From UBA2377 sp964525935 (lineage in GTDB: Bacteria; Verrucomicrobiota; Verrucomicrobiia; Opitutales; Opitutaceae): DNA of 64,000 nucleotides. Positions 1 through 8,979 of this stretch are shown piece after piece. Every line of letters begins with the position of its first letter. Position 1 is the stretch's first letter. A model generated the notes under the pieces. That model saw nothing but the letters and a program-made list of their open reading frames with translations. It made no database searches and was not told the origin of the DNA. A program made the translations under genes and the position numbers. The stretch is taken from positions 124,001 to 188,000 of the forward strand of contig CAZGJZ010000006.1 in assembly GCA_964525935.1 (NCBI GenBank), given 5' to 3'.

Positions 1-473
1 GACGTTTGCTGGACGAAGTGGGTGGTTGGAACGAACGGTTGCTGGCCGACCAAGACGGGGAGTATTTCGGCCGCGTGCTTTGCGCGGCCGGACAGGTGCG
101 TTTTCTGGAAAACGTCTTCGTTTATTATCGGCGGGGTAGCCCAGGGAGCGTCGCGAGCCGGCGGAACTACGCGGTGGCCACGAGTCGAATCCAGGCGTTG
201 CGCACGGGCCTGGCTGACATCAGCCAACGGCGGCGGGATGCGCGCGCGCTGCAGGCGATGCGCAATCGCTGTTATGAAGTCGCGCTCTATCACGTCTGGT
301 ATTCGAAGCGACTGGCGCGTTACGCCCTGGCGCGGGGGCAGGCCCTGGATGCTCCCCGGGGAGCAATGCGGGTGGGCAACCGAAAATTCCAACTGGTCTA
401 TTGGCTTTTGGGCATCGGCCTGGCTGCGCGCATGCGCACTTGGGTTCGCCATGGGACGCAGGCGGCGGGCTAA
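1..473 (+). CDS. Glycosyltransferase family 2, C-terminal part (5' end cut by window)
   Basis: The reading frame is already open at base 3, so the gene starts before the window and only about 157 C-terminal residues are seen. The segment GGWNERLLADQDGEYFGRV matches the acceptor-side region of GT-A family 2 enzymes, where an (E/D)xD-type acidic motif (here DQDGEYF) follows the nucleotide-sugar domain. The tail is basic and hydrophobic, as is common for membrane-associated sugar transferases. It opens a same-strand run of polysaccharide genes. The DDGS and DxD donor-site motifs would lie upstream and cannot be checked, so the sugar specificity is unknown. Confidence 0.75.
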   Translation, partial: RLLDEVGGWNERLLADQDGEYFGRVLCAAGQVRFLENVFVYYRRGSPGSVASRRNYAVATSRIQALRTGLADISQRRRDARALQAMRNRCYEVALYHVWYSKRLARYALARGQALDAPRGAMRVGNRKFQLVYWLLGIGLAARMRTWVRHGTQAAG

Positions 474-558
474 GATGCATCGCTTATGCCCCAGCCCGCC
501 CTATGTTCACCGGAAATGATGCCTGGTTTCATCCCATGACGGGACAAAGAATTATCTT

Positions 559-1224
559 ATGAGGACGATATTGCGGGGGCTGATGGTCTTGTTGCCGTGG
601 ACGCTGCGGCGCTGGTGCCTGACCTGGTGCGGGCATGAGATTCATCCCACGGCCCGGATCGGGCTGGCGTGGGTGTTTCCCAAAAAACTTGTGATGGGTC
701 CGGGCAGCCGGATCGGCCACGGCACGGTTTGCGTGCATTTGGACGAGGTGCGGCTGGAGGAACAGGCGCGCATCGGCCGGTTGAATTGGATTACGGGTTT
801 TCCGGCCGACGGGGGCGGCGGTTATTTCGCGCATCAGTCGGGACGAGTCTCGCGCTTGCGGGTGGGCCGGCATGCGGCGATCACGAACCGGCATCTGATC
901 GATTGCACCAGCGAGGTGAGCGTGGGGGCGTTTGCCACGGTGGCGGGGTTTCGTTCGCAACTGCTGAGCCATAGCATCGACCTGAACGCGAACCGGCAGG
1001 ATTCCGCGCCCATCGAGATCGGTGAACGCTGTTTTGTGGGAACCGGGTGCATCATCCTCGGCGGTGCGCGGCTGCCGGCTTGCAGCGTGCTGGGCGCGGG
1101 CGCGGTGCTGAACAAGGCGCAGACTGAGACGCACATGCTCTACGCCGGCCAGCCGGCTGCAGCGGTGAAGAAGCTGGATCCGGCGGCGGGATACTTCAAG
1201 CGCGAGACGGGCATGGTGCGCTGA
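559..1224 (+). CDS. Hexapeptide-repeat (left-handed beta-helix) acyltransferase
   Basis: A 221-residue protein with the isoleucine/valine-rich hexapeptide pattern of LbH acyltransferases such as WcaF and CysE relatives: repeats around residues 30-80 (HPTARIG, MGPGSRIGHG) and 110-200 (VSVGAFATVAG, IEIGERCFVGTG, VLGAGAVL). The LLSHSID segment in the middle supplies the histidine expected for catalysis. It probably adds acetyl or another acyl group from a CoA donor to a sugar of the polysaccharide made by this locus. It lies 85 bases after one glycosyltransferase and 14 bases before the next, so it is likely co-transcribed. The acceptor cannot be deduced. Confidence 0.8.
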   Translation: MRTILRGLMVLLPWTLRRWCLTWCGHEIHPTARIGLAWVFPKKLVMGPGSRIGHGTVCVHLDEVRLEEQARIGRLNWITGFPADGGGGYFAHQSGRVSRLRVGRHAAITNRHLIDCTSEVSVGAFATVAGFRSQLLSHSIDLNANRQDSAPIEIGERCFVGTGCIILGGARLPACSVLGAGAVLNKAQTETHMLYAGQPAAAVKKLDPAAGYFKRETGMVR

Positions 1225-1238
1225 ACTGGCCCTTGGAA

Positions 1239-2144
1239 ATGAAAATCTCCGTCCTGATCAATAACTACAACAACGGCCCGTGGCTGCGGCAATGCGTGGA
1301 CTCGGCCCTGACGCAAACCCGGCCGGCTGACGAGGTGATCGTCTACGACGATGGCAGCACGGACGACTCCATTGCCTTGCTCCGGACCTATGGGGACCGC
1401 ATCCGGCTGATCCTGGGAAAACATGACGACCGCCTGTCACCGATCCAGTGCGCGGCCGCGGCCGTGGCCAAGGCATTTGCGGCCAGTGCCGGCGACTTCG
1501 TCTGCCTGTTGGATGGCGATGATTTTTATGCGCCCGACCACCTCGAGAAAGTCCTCGCGGCCTGGGCGGAATCCCCGCGGGCCGTCATGGTGCAGTCACC
1601 GCTGCGCGTGGTGAATGTGGCGGGCGAGTTCATCCGGATGGATATCAAACTCCAGCCGAAGGATGGCGATTACCTGAAAGCCATTTATTCCACCCACACC
1701 TTGGAATGGTTCTACTCCACCAGTGCGCTGGCCTTCCGGGCGGATTTCCTGCGGGCGCTGCTGCCGGTGGCGATACCGGCGGGGTCCACCGGGGCGCTCG
1801 ACATGCGGCTGAGTTTTATGGCCGCGTTGGATGGAAACGGCGTGGTGACGTTGCCGCAGGCGACGGTGCTTTATCGAAAGCGGAAAGGGTCGATGGGGCA
1901 GGTGGTGGGCTACTCTTCCCTGAGTGCGCGGCAACGCTCGAAGATTCAGGTCACCTGCTTCAACGAGTATGCCCGCGGCGCCGGCAAACCTGCCCTGCGG
2001 TATTGGCGGAACTGGTCCATGCTCCTGCAACTGCTGCGGGAGAAAACGCCTCCGGCCGTCGGGGACTATTTTGCGCGCCGGAAGCTGGCTTGGTATCGCG
2101 CCAGGATAGCCGCACGGAATGGCCAACCGGCTTTCCGACGCTGA
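1239..2144 (+). CDS. Glycosyltransferase family 2
   Basis: A 301-residue GT-A enzyme. The nucleotide-binding start ISVLINNYNN, the DDGSTDDS motif at about residues 37-44 and the metal-binding DGDD at about 92-95 are all present. The C-terminal half carries a basic YRKRKGSMGQ segment. The ATG at 1239 is preferred to the TTG at 1233 because it begins directly at the conserved first beta strand. It follows the acetyltransferase by 14 bases and precedes the next gene by 6, consistent with one transcript. It should transfer one sugar to the growing glycan on the cytoplasmic face. Donor and linkage are unknown. Confidence 0.85.
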   Translation: MKISVLINNYNNGPWLRQCVDSALTQTRPADEVIVYDDGSTDDSIALLRTYGDRIRLILGKHDDRLSPIQCAAAAVAKAFAASAGDFVCLLDGDDFYAPDHLEKVLAAWAESPRAVMVQSPLRVVNVAGEFIRMDIKLQPKDGDYLKAIYSTHTLEWFYSTSALAFRADFLRALLPVAIPAGSTGALDMRLSFMAALDGNGVVTLPQATVLYRKRKGSMGQVVGYSSLSARQRSKIQVTCFNEYARGAGKPALRYWRNWSMLLQLLREKTPPAVGDYFARRKLAWYRARIAARNGQPAFRR

Positions 2145-2150
2145 TTTTCA

Positions 2151-3284
2151 ATGAGTCTTAATCCTAACGGACGCGCGAGCCGCTGGTTGATTGTGTTGCC
2201 GGGGTTTTCCCGGTGCGGCATCACCGACCACACGCGCCTGCTCACGCAAGCGGCCCGCCAGGCCGGGGCCACCGTGCGGCAGGTGATGGTCGTGCGGCCC
2301 GCGTTGAATGAACAAACCGACGCGGACGAAATCGGCCTGGACTACGATCCCGGGATACTGGCGCGGGAGTTGAAGAATTTTGAGCCGGATTGGGTCTTGT
2401 TGCAGTTCACGCCGGGGATGTTTCGGCGGGGTAAATTCATCTACCCGTTGCTGGCCCGCTTTGGCCGGGTGGCGCGGCGTGCCCGGGTCGTCATCATCGT
2501 GCATGAAACCTGGTGGGGCATGATGGACGGCATGGGTTTGCGCAACCGGCTCCTGATGGGATTCCGCCGGCTGGAATTGGTTTTCGGCTGGCGGGCGTGG
2601 GCGCCGGTCCACGTGCTCTGCTCGAATGCCGGGCATCAGGCTGAGCTAGCGCGGGCGGGATTTCCGGCGCAACTGCTGCCTATTTACAGCAACATCCAAC
2701 CGGCTTCCGGCACGCTGCTGCCGCCGGATCGCCGGGCGGTGCGGGCGGAACTGGCCGAGCCGGCCTTGCTGGCGCCCGACCTGCTGGTGTGCGTGATCTT
2801 TGCGCGGATCCATCCCGATTGGCCGTGTGAGGAACTGCTGGCAGCGCTGCACCGGCGGGCGGTGAGTCAGGGCCAGCGTTTGTTGGTGGTCTCGATTGGC
2901 GTGACGGGCTATCGCGAACTAGGCTGGAACCGGGTCGTGTGCGCGGCCGGGGCGGAAGCCACCTTGCGGCTGGGACAGGCCAGTCCGGAGAAAATCTCCC
3001 GGGTGATCATGGCGGCCGACTTGGGCCTGAGCGCGACGCCCATTGGATTCTGGAGCAAAAGCAGCGCCTGCCATGCGATGGTGGTCCATGGCACGCCGGT
3101 GGTTTTTACCGAGAGCGCCGAGCCGGCGGACGGGACATTGCCGCCTGAGTATGGTCTGGTGCAAAACGGAGAACTGGTCATGAAGACCGCGCCGGCAGCG
3201 CGGCGCGCCGTCCCGGTGACGCCCGCTTCGGTTTGGGCCCAGCTGGAGGCGGCAATCGTGCCGCCGGCGGCACGCAGCAAATGA
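2151..3284 (+). CDS. GT-B type glycosyltransferase, divergent
   Basis: A 377-residue protein with a two-domain GT-B look. The N-terminal half has FSRCGITDHTRLLTQAARQAG, a glycine-bearing first loop as in GT4 enzymes. The C-terminal half has a second Rossmann start (DLLVCVIFARIHPDWPCEELL) and a donor-side region (ADLGLSATPIGFWSKSSAC) followed by HGTPVVFTE. The usual ExxxxxxxE motif of GT4 is not evident, so it belongs to a divergent branch. Its stop overlaps the next start in an ATGA arrangement at 3281-3284, implying coupled translation. The function as a polysaccharide glycosyltransferase rests mainly on fold pattern and context. Confidence 0.65.
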   Translation: MSLNPNGRASRWLIVLPGFSRCGITDHTRLLTQAARQAGATVRQVMVVRPALNEQTDADEIGLDYDPGILARELKNFEPDWVLLQFTPGMFRRGKFIYPLLARFGRVARRARVVIIVHETWWGMMDGMGLRNRLLMGFRRLELVFGWRAWAPVHVLCSNAGHQAELARAGFPAQLLPIYSNIQPASGTLLPPDRRAVRAELAEPALLAPDLLVCVIFARIHPDWPCEELLAALHRRAVSQGQRLLVVSIGVTGYRELGWNRVVCAAGAEATLRLGQASPEKISRVIMAADLGLSATPIGFWSKSSACHAMVVHGTPVVFTESAEPADGTLPPEYGLVQNGELVMKTAPAARRAVPVTPASVWAQLEAAIVPPAARSK

Positions 3285-4435
3285 TGAAACTAATTTTCAA
3301 TGGAGTGCCGTTGCTCGAAGGCACCGGCGGGATCCGGCGCTATGCGCAGGCGGCGCTGGCTGCGATCAAGCAAGGGCCCCTGGCCGGTCGCACCGAGGTA
3401 TGGCTGCCCTCGGCGCTCGCCGCGCGCAGCGGCGAAATCGACTGGCCGCGGGATCGCCAGATCATCTATCCGGGCCTGAATCCGCGGCGGGGATTTTCGT
3501 TCAACCAATTGTTCTGGACCCACTGCCTGGCGTTGCACCGGCTGCGCCGGGCCGCCGGGGCGCGGATTTTTTCCCCGATCGAAACCTATTCCTTCCTGCC
3601 AACCGGCGGGATGGTGATGACGGCGCATGACTGTTACGCGGACCATTTTGGCGATCCGCGCAAGGGCGGGCGAGTCGGCCTGGGGCGCCGGCTCAGCGTG
3701 CGCCAGTTGCGGGCGAGCCGGGTGCTGTCGGTGTCGCGTTTCACCACGCAGGAGCTGGAAACCTTGCACGGTTTGAAAGCGCCGCAGGTGACAACGGTGT
3801 GGAACTGGTTGCCGCACACTTATGACCGCCGGCCATCACCCGAGCATGGCGTGCGGGTGCAGGCCGAACTGAAACTGCCCGCGCGATTCTGGCTCTACGT
3901 GGGTGGTTTTCGGCGCAATAAAAACCTGCCCTTGTTGCTGCGCGCCTATGAGCAGGCGCTGGCGAGCGCGCCGGGTCTGCCGCCACTGGTGCTCGCGGGG
4001 AAATGGCCGGAGCGCGATACGGTGTTTAGCGGACCGCTCAATGCCACGCTCGCCCAGCTCAGCCCGGACGCGGCGGCGCGGGTCTTGCGACCGGGATTTG
4101 TGGCCGATGCTGATTTGCCGGCCTTGTATGCGTTGGCGGAGCTGGCGATTTGCCCGAGCAGTTATGAGGGTTTCGGGTATCCGCTGCTGGAGGCGCTGGC
4201 GGTGGGGACGCCGGTGCTGGCGGCGCGGGCGGCGTCATTGCCGGAGTTGTTGCCCCATGACGAATTGCTTTTCTCGGCCGATGATCCGGCGGAATTAGCC
4301 GCAAAACTGCTGGCGGCGCGCGATACGGCGGCCGGTTACCGGCGACCCTTCGACGAGACCTTTGCGACGGCGGCGGGGCAGGCGCGGTTCAACGCGGCGC
4401 TGCTGGCGGCGTTGGGCGAGGGAGCGGAACGATGA
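3281..4435 (+). CDS. Glycosyltransferase family 4 (GT-B)
   Basis: A 384-residue GT4 enzyme. It starts MMKLIFNGVPLLEGTGGIRRY, with the early glycine-rich loop. It has MTAHDCYADHF and SVSRFTTQEL in the middle linker, the second-domain start LYVGGFRRNKNLPLLLRAY, and the donor-site EGFGYPLLEAL giving the E-x7-E signature, then VGTPVLAARAASLPELL. The ATG at 3281 overlaps the previous stop. Its own stop overlaps the next start at 4432-4435. These 4-base overlaps on both sides argue for tight stoichiometry of consecutive sugar-adding enzymes. It probably uses an NDP-sugar with retaining chemistry, as is usual for GT4. Confidence 0.88.
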   Translation: MMKLIFNGVPLLEGTGGIRRYAQAALAAIKQGPLAGRTEVWLPSALAARSGEIDWPRDRQIIYPGLNPRRGFSFNQLFWTHCLALHRLRRAAGARIFSPIETYSFLPTGGMVMTAHDCYADHFGDPRKGGRVGLGRRLSVRQLRASRVLSVSRFTTQELETLHGLKAPQVTTVWNWLPHTYDRRPSPEHGVRVQAELKLPARFWLYVGGFRRNKNLPLLLRAYEQALASAPGLPPLVLAGKWPERDTVFSGPLNATLAQLSPDAAARVLRPGFVADADLPALYALAELAICPSSYEGFGYPLLEALAVGTPVLAARAASLPELLPHDELLFSADDPAELAAKLLAARDTAAGYRRPFDETFATAAGQARFNAALLAALGEGAER

Positions 4436-5556
4436 AACCATTGCGCATCACCATTCTGCAGGGCGCATTCTTTCCCGTGCCACCGGTGCGGGGCGGCGCG
4501 GTGGAAAAATTGTGGACGGGACTGGCGGTGGAATTTGCGCGGGCGGGTCACACGGTCACCCAGATATCGCGCCAGGTTGAGGAACTGCCGGTGACGGAGA
4601 CGCGGGAAGGCGTGAAGCACCATCGCGTGCAGGGTTATGATCAACCCAAGGGAATACTGCGGCTCAAGTGGCGGGATCTGTGCTATACGTGGCGGGCGCT
4701 GCGGGCGGCGCCGGATGGCGATGTCATCGTGACGAATTCCTTCTGGGCGCCCTTGCTGGCGGCGCGGCGGCATGGAAAAATCTACGTCAGCGTGGAGCGC
4801 ATGCCGAAGGGCCAGATGCGGCTGTATCGGCGGGCCGCCCGGTTGCGCGCCTGTTCGCAGGCCGTGGCCCAAGGGATTGTGCAGGAAGCGCCCGCGCTGG
4901 CCGATCGGGTGATCGCGATCCCGAATCCGCTGCCGTTCAAGCCGGTGGGGGCGATCGACTGGGCGGCGAAGCGCGAGGAGATTCTCTATGTGGGGCGCAT
5001 CCATCCGGTGAAAGGAGTCGAGTTGCTCCTGACGGCGTTTTCCCGGGCGAAACAAAATGGGCAGCTGGGACCGGGCTGGCGGTTGACGTTTGCGGGACCG
5101 GCTGAGGCGGCAAAGGGCGGCGGCGGCGTGGAATGGTGGCAGGCGGTTCTGGCCAAGTCCGCCCGCGCGGACGTTCAATGGGTCGGCCCGATTTACGACA
5201 TCGATCAATTGAACGGCCTGTATCAACGCGCGCGAATCATGGCGTATCCGACCTTGGACGCGGCAGGTGAAGCCATGCCGATTGCGCCGCTGGAAGCGAT
5301 GGCTTGGGGCTGTATCCCGGTGGTGTCGGCGCTGGCGTGCTTTCGCGACTACGTGCGGCCGGATGAAAACGGGATCGTGTTCGACCATGCCGCGCCGGAT
5401 CCGGCGGCGGCACTTGGCGAGGCGCTGGCGAAATCGGCGAAACCTGCGGGTGAGTTGCTGGCACGCTTGGCGCCGGGCGTGAGGACGACCCACGACCTCA
5501 CCGCAACGGCGCGCCGGTTTCTGGAGGACTTTCGGCAAATCGTATCCCGCGGCTAG
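4432..5556 (+). CDS. Glycosyltransferase family 4 (GT-B)
   Basis: A 374-residue GT4 enzyme. The N-terminus contains PVPPVRGGAVEKLWTGLAVE, a GG loop typical of family 4. The second domain starts at ILYVGRIHPVKGVELLLTAF, and the donor site reads AGEAMPIAPLEAMAWGCIPV with the two acidic residues spaced as in E-x7-E. It overlaps the preceding gene by four bases and precedes the next by 18. It is expected to act at the inner leaflet on a lipid-linked glycan. Nothing in the sequence fixes the sugar. Confidence 0.88.
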   Translation: MKPLRITILQGAFFPVPPVRGGAVEKLWTGLAVEFARAGHTVTQISRQVEELPVTETREGVKHHRVQGYDQPKGILRLKWRDLCYTWRALRAAPDGDVIVTNSFWAPLLAARRHGKIYVSVERMPKGQMRLYRRAARLRACSQAVAQGIVQEAPALADRVIAIPNPLPFKPVGAIDWAAKREEILYVGRIHPVKGVELLLTAFSRAKQNGQLGPGWRLTFAGPAEAAKGGGGVEWWQAVLAKSARADVQWVGPIYDIDQLNGLYQRARIMAYPTLDAAGEAMPIAPLEAMAWGCIPVVSALACFRDYVRPDENGIVFDHAAPDPAAALGEALAKSAKPAGELLARLAPGVRTTHDLTATARRFLEDFRQIVSRG

Positions 5557-5574
5557 CTCGATTACCAAACGAAC

Positions 5575-6603
5575 ATGCCCGCAATATTGAACCAGGCTGA
5601 GGCCACGACTGGTGGCGGGCCATGTCTGGCTGTGGTCATCCCCGCTTGGCGGGCGCAGCATTTGGGTTCGGCGCTGAGATCGCTGCGGGAACAGACGGAT
5701 CGCAGGTTCCGCCTCTATATCGGGGACGACGGCAGTCCCGATGATATCGCCGCCGTGGTGGCACGGGAAACCACGGGACTGGATGTCATCTATCACCGCT
5801 ACGAAGAGAACCTGGGCGGACGGGACCTCGTCGCACACTGGCATCGATGCATCGCCCTGACGCAGGGCGAGCCCTGGATCTGCCTTTTCTCGGATGACGA
5901 CGAGATGGAACCGGGCTGCGTGGCGGCGTTTTACCACACGCTGGCGGCAGGCACAACGGGCGCGCAATTGCTGCGGTTCGATTTTACCATCATCGACGGG
6001 GATGGCCGGGAGGTGCGGTCGCCGCTCCCCAATGTGCCTCGGGAGAGTGCCGCGGAATTGCTCGAGGCGATCCTGACCGGTGGCGGCCGCGAGTGGCGGG
6101 CGCCGGAGCACATTTTTTCGCGCCGGGTTTTTACGGAACGGGGCGGATTCCTTTCGCTGCCGCGCGCGCTGTTCAGTGATCTGGCGACGTGGGTGGAATT
6201 TGCCGCGCCGGGTGGCGTGATCACCATGCCCGGGCCGAGGATCCGGTGGCGCAGTCATGCGGACGGCACCAGCAGCGGGCAGCGCATGAACTACCAGGTT
6301 GCCTGGCTGGATGCGCTCGAGGGTTTCGTCCGCTGGGTGGGAGATTTTCGGCGGCGCTACCCCACGACGATGGCGCCAGTGATCGTGGAGCGGTTCCTGT
6401 TTCGTGAACTGAGGCGGATTTCCCCGCCAGTGCCCTGGCGCTGGACGGGCCGAATGGCGGACGCGCTGCGATCAATACCGCTCGGAGCGGGGCGAGCCAC
6501 GCTGGGCGTATTTGCGGCGATCGGTTTTACCCAAATCCGGCATCTGCCGGGAATCTCGCATTGCCTGACCTGGCGCTACCGCCGGAATCTGGGGCGGAAG
6601 TGA
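5575..6603 (+). CDS. Glycosyltransferase family 2
   Basis: A 342-residue GT-A enzyme. The N-terminus CLAVVIPAWRAQHLGSALRSL is the standard first strand and helix. It is followed by YIGDDGSPDDI and by the metal site CLFSDDDEMEPG (a DDD in place of DxD). The region from about residue 160 (REWRAPEHIFSRRVF) is the acceptor-binding half. The C-terminus is rich in W and R and may associate with the membrane. It lies in the same + strand series, 10 bases before the next gene. It probably makes one linkage of the exopolysaccharide repeat. Confidence 0.85.
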   Translation: MPAILNQAEATTGGGPCLAVVIPAWRAQHLGSALRSLREQTDRRFRLYIGDDGSPDDIAAVVARETTGLDVIYHRYEENLGGRDLVAHWHRCIALTQGEPWICLFSDDDEMEPGCVAAFYHTLAAGTTGAQLLRFDFTIIDGDGREVRSPLPNVPRESAAELLEAILTGGGREWRAPEHIFSRRVFTERGGFLSLPRALFSDLATWVEFAAPGGVITMPGPRIRWRSHADGTSSGQRMNYQVAWLDALEGFVRWVGDFRRRYPTTMAPVIVERFLFRELRRISPPVPWRWTGRMADALRSIPLGAGRATLGVFAAIGFTQIRHLPGISHCLTWRYRRNLGRK

Positions 6604-6613
6604 CGGCCGGCCG

Positions 6614-7417
6614 ATGAAAACATTCCAGGTTACCACCATTTTCAATGATCCGGTGCAATACGCCGCCATGCGGGCGTCGTTTGCCGCGGCCGGTTTCGAT
6701 GAGTCTTGTTGCGACTACCGGGCGTTTGATAACAGCGGAGGCAACCGCGATGAACCGTATGCCGCCTTTGGCCGGGCGGCGCGGGAAAGCAACGCCCGCT
6801 ACCTGATCTATTGCCACCAGGATATCCGGCTGGATCGCGGACATGGCTGCGATCGTTTGCGCCAAGTGCTGCAGGAGCTGGATGAACGTCACCCGGCGTG
6901 GGCGGTCGCGGGGAACGCGGGCATGGATGCAGCGCATCAAGTCGTCGCCCGCGTGCATCATGGCGGTCCGCCGCTTTGGACGTCCGGCCCGCTGCCATGG
7001 CCGGTGGTCTCGCTGGATGAGAATTTTTTCGTGGTGAACGGTCGCGACAACGCCCGGTGGAGCGAAGAGCTGGCGGGGTTTCACTTCTATGGGTCGGATG
7101 TTTGCTTTCACGCGATGGCCCGCGGCAAGGGCGCCTACATCATCGATTTTCATCTCACGCATCTGGGCGCAGGCCGGGTTGCGCCCCACTTTGACGAACA
7201 GCACCGCGCCCTCGTGCGTTGTTGGACGCGGCATTCGTCGTTCTGTATCGGCTATGCGATCACCGGGGTTCAGTTCGTGCTGACCAGGAACCGGGCATTG
7301 CGCTGGGTTTTCGACCGGCCGGCGCTCCAACGGCGGTTGCAACGCCCCCGTTGGCGAAAGCTATTGGCCGGGTTGGTCCCACCCATTTCCACCAAGACGT
7401 TGCGGTGCCAGCCCTGA
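6614..7417 (+). CDS. StrF-like GT-A glycosyltransferase (Glyco_tranf_2_5 type)
   Basis: A 267-residue protein. The motif IYCHQDIRL at residues 65-73, with the HQD in the place of DxD, and FFVVNGRDN and FHFYGSDVCFHAMARG further on are the pattern of the StrF-like family, distant GT-A enzymes frequent in polysaccharide clusters. The N-terminus KTFQVTTIFNDP replaces the usual GT2 start. It stands 10 bases behind a GT2 gene and shortly before a GT8-like gene. Family assignment is by remembered motif only, and the reaction is inferred from the neighbours. Confidence 0.7.
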   Translation: MKTFQVTTIFNDPVQYAAMRASFAAAGFDESCCDYRAFDNSGGNRDEPYAAFGRAARESNARYLIYCHQDIRLDRGHGCDRLRQVLQELDERHPAWAVAGNAGMDAAHQVVARVHHGGPPLWTSGPLPWPVVSLDENFFVVNGRDNARWSEELAGFHFYGSDVCFHAMARGKGAYIIDFHLTHLGAGRVAPHFDEQHRALVRCWTRHSSFCIGYAITGVQFVLTRNRALRWVFDRPALQRRLQRPRWRKLLAGLVPPISTKTLRCQP

Positions 7418-7431
7418 AGCCAGCGCCGGGC

Positions 7432-8685
7432 ATGATGAACCCTGAGCCGATGCAGCCGACGACGGCGATATTCACCAGTATCGCCGCCAATTACCTGCCG
7501 AAGGCGCGCGTGCTGGCGGAAAGCGTGAAGCGACATGCGCCGCAGGTCCATTTTGCGCTGGTGCTGACGGATGCTGTTCCTGGTTCGTTCGATCTTGCCG
7601 CCGAGCCTTTCGATGAACTGCTCACCATTGAGCAACTGGGAATTCCCGATTGGGAACAATGGCTTTTCCAGCACACGGTGATGGAAGCCTGCACGGGGGT
7701 TAAGCCGTTTGCCTTGCTGAAACTCCTGCAGCAGCACGGGCAGGTCTTTTATTTCGATCCGGATATCGTGCTTTTCTCGTCGCTGGAAAGGCTCCAGGCC
7801 CAGCTCGCCTCCGCCAGTGTCGTGCTGACGCCGCACACGCTTGCCCCGGAAACCGAGTTACGCGCGGTGATCGATAACGAGCTCACCTTTCTGGCCCGCG
7901 GGCTCTACAACCTCGGTTTCATCGGTGTGCGCCAGTGCGATGAAGGCCGGCGCTGCGCGCGCTGGTGGGCGGACCGCTGCCTGCATTTCTGCTTCGATGA
8001 TGTCCCCGCGGGTATTTACACCGACCAGAAGTGGATCGATTTCGTCCCGCTTTATTTTGACGACGTCACGGTGTTGGAAGACCCGGGATGCAATGTGTGC
8101 ACCTGGAATTACACCCAGCGCCACATTGCCGGCGATCTGGCGGCTGGATTTACGGTCAACGGCCAGCCGCTCGTCTTTCATCATTTCTCGGGCTACGACA
8201 GTGGCGCCCACGCGGTGATGCGGGATCGGTATGGCAAAGCGATGCCGGCGACGCTGGCCCTGAGCGATTGGTATGGGGCCGAATGCCGCAAGGCTGGCGA
8301 AGGCCGCGGGGCCAAAGCGCGCTGGGCCTACGACTGCTACGAAAACGGTGCGCCCGTGTGGCCGTCGCATCGCCAACTCCTGCGCCAGCGCGCGGATTTG
8401 CGGGCGGCGTTTCATCGACCGTTCGCTTTGAAGCCTGAAGGCGTGCACGCACTGTCCTATTACCACTGGCTCGAGCGCGAGGGATTGCTGGGACAGGAAA
8501 ACCTGCGGTTCGATCCCGGCGTCTCTTTCGGCGCATTTCTCCGGCAGACGGAATACGGATTCATCGCCATCCTCCAGCGCACGCCGCGTCTGCCTCGCTG
8601 GATCAAGCGCGCGGTGCGCGCATTAGTGCGGGCGTTTTTCTCGCTGCTGCGTGGCGGTGGTCGCATGGTTTCCGGCCCTAGGTAA
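7432..8685 (+). CDS. GT8-like glycosyltransferase
   Basis: The open frame extends upstream to 7219, but that part overlaps the previous gene and looks like shadow. ATGs at 7432, 7435 and 7450 are better starts, giving about 417 residues. The N-terminus TAIFTSIAANYLPKARVLAE resembles the first strand of GT8-type enzymes. The motif YFDPDIVLFSSL (D109-x-D111) is the metal site. NLGFIGVR and GIYTDQKWIDFVP match the family's later conserved blocks, where a glutamine/aspartate pair near the acceptor is typical. FHHFSGYD lies in the C-terminal half. It is likely part of the same transcript. The donor is unknown. Confidence 0.75.
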   Translation: MMNPEPMQPTTAIFTSIAANYLPKARVLAESVKRHAPQVHFALVLTDAVPGSFDLAAEPFDELLTIEQLGIPDWEQWLFQHTVMEACTGVKPFALLKLLQQHGQVFYFDPDIVLFSSLERLQAQLASASVVLTPHTLAPETELRAVIDNELTFLARGLYNLGFIGVRQCDEGRRCARWWADRCLHFCFDDVPAGIYTDQKWIDFVPLYFDDVTVLEDPGCNVCTWNYTQRHIAGDLAAGFTVNGQPLVFHHFSGYDSGAHAVMRDRYGKAMPATLALSDWYGAECRKAGEGRGAKARWAYDCYENGAPVWPSHRQLLRQRADLRAAFHRPFALKPEGVHALSYYHWLEREGLLGQENLRFDPGVSFGAFLRQTEYGFIAILQRTPRLPRWIKRAVRALVRAFFSLLRGGGRMVSGPR

Positions 8686-8718
8686 AACCAGACCGCAGAA
8701 ATCAGCGAAGACCAGCCC

Positions 8719-8766
8719 ATGAAAATTGCACTTTGGAACCACCTGCCGGGCGGTGAAAACAGCCGG
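8719..8766 (+). pseudogene. Remnant of a GT4 gene (N-terminus only)
   Basis: After the stop at 8685 an ATG at 8719 begins MKIALWNHLPGG, which looks like the first dozen residues of GT4 enzymes that start MKIALWNHLP-G-GG. The similarity ends at about base 8755. The frame then runs through unrelated sequence to a stop near 8850. The rest of the expected glycosyltransferase (roughly 350 residues) is absent. I read this as a gene lost by deletion, leaving its translation start in place. The call depends on remembered family consensus. Confidence 0.45.
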
Positions 8767-8951
8767 TTCTGCATCGCCGCCCCGTGCACGCCGGCGACCA
8801 CTTTGACGCGCGTGAAGAAGGCGATCCGGGTGCGCCAGTCTTCGATCACATGACTATCGACGCCCAGTGCGTCGAGGACGCGCAAACACTCTTGCGATGC
8901 GAGCCGGAAGTCGGCACCAGTCCTGCCGCATGCAACCGATCGTCTGCCGTT
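8760..8951 (-). pseudogene. Remnant of a GT61/DUF563-like gene (antisense fragment)
   Basis: On the minus strand an open stretch of about 64 codons begins just after a stop at 8952-8954. It reads GADFRLASQECLRVLDALG, followed by RIAFFTRVKVVAGVHGAAMQN. This resembles the C-terminal part of GT61/DUF563-type glycosyltransferases, where a V-G-x-HGAxxxN block follows an F(A)xAxVVVG strand. It has no plausible start and stops matching at about 8760, where it meets the GT4 remnant on the other strand. It is therefore a broken fragment, not a working gene. The whole 294-base gap between 8685 and 8980 is explained by these two remnants. Confidence 0.45.
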
Positions 8952-8979
8952 TCAGGATGAAGGGTCGGGTCTCGCCGTA

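Noticed and set aside
4336..6258. 640-residue open frame on the minus strand
   Set aside because: Antisense to two well-supported glycosyltransferase genes (4432-5556 and 5575-6603); product is R/H/P-rich shadow with no motif.
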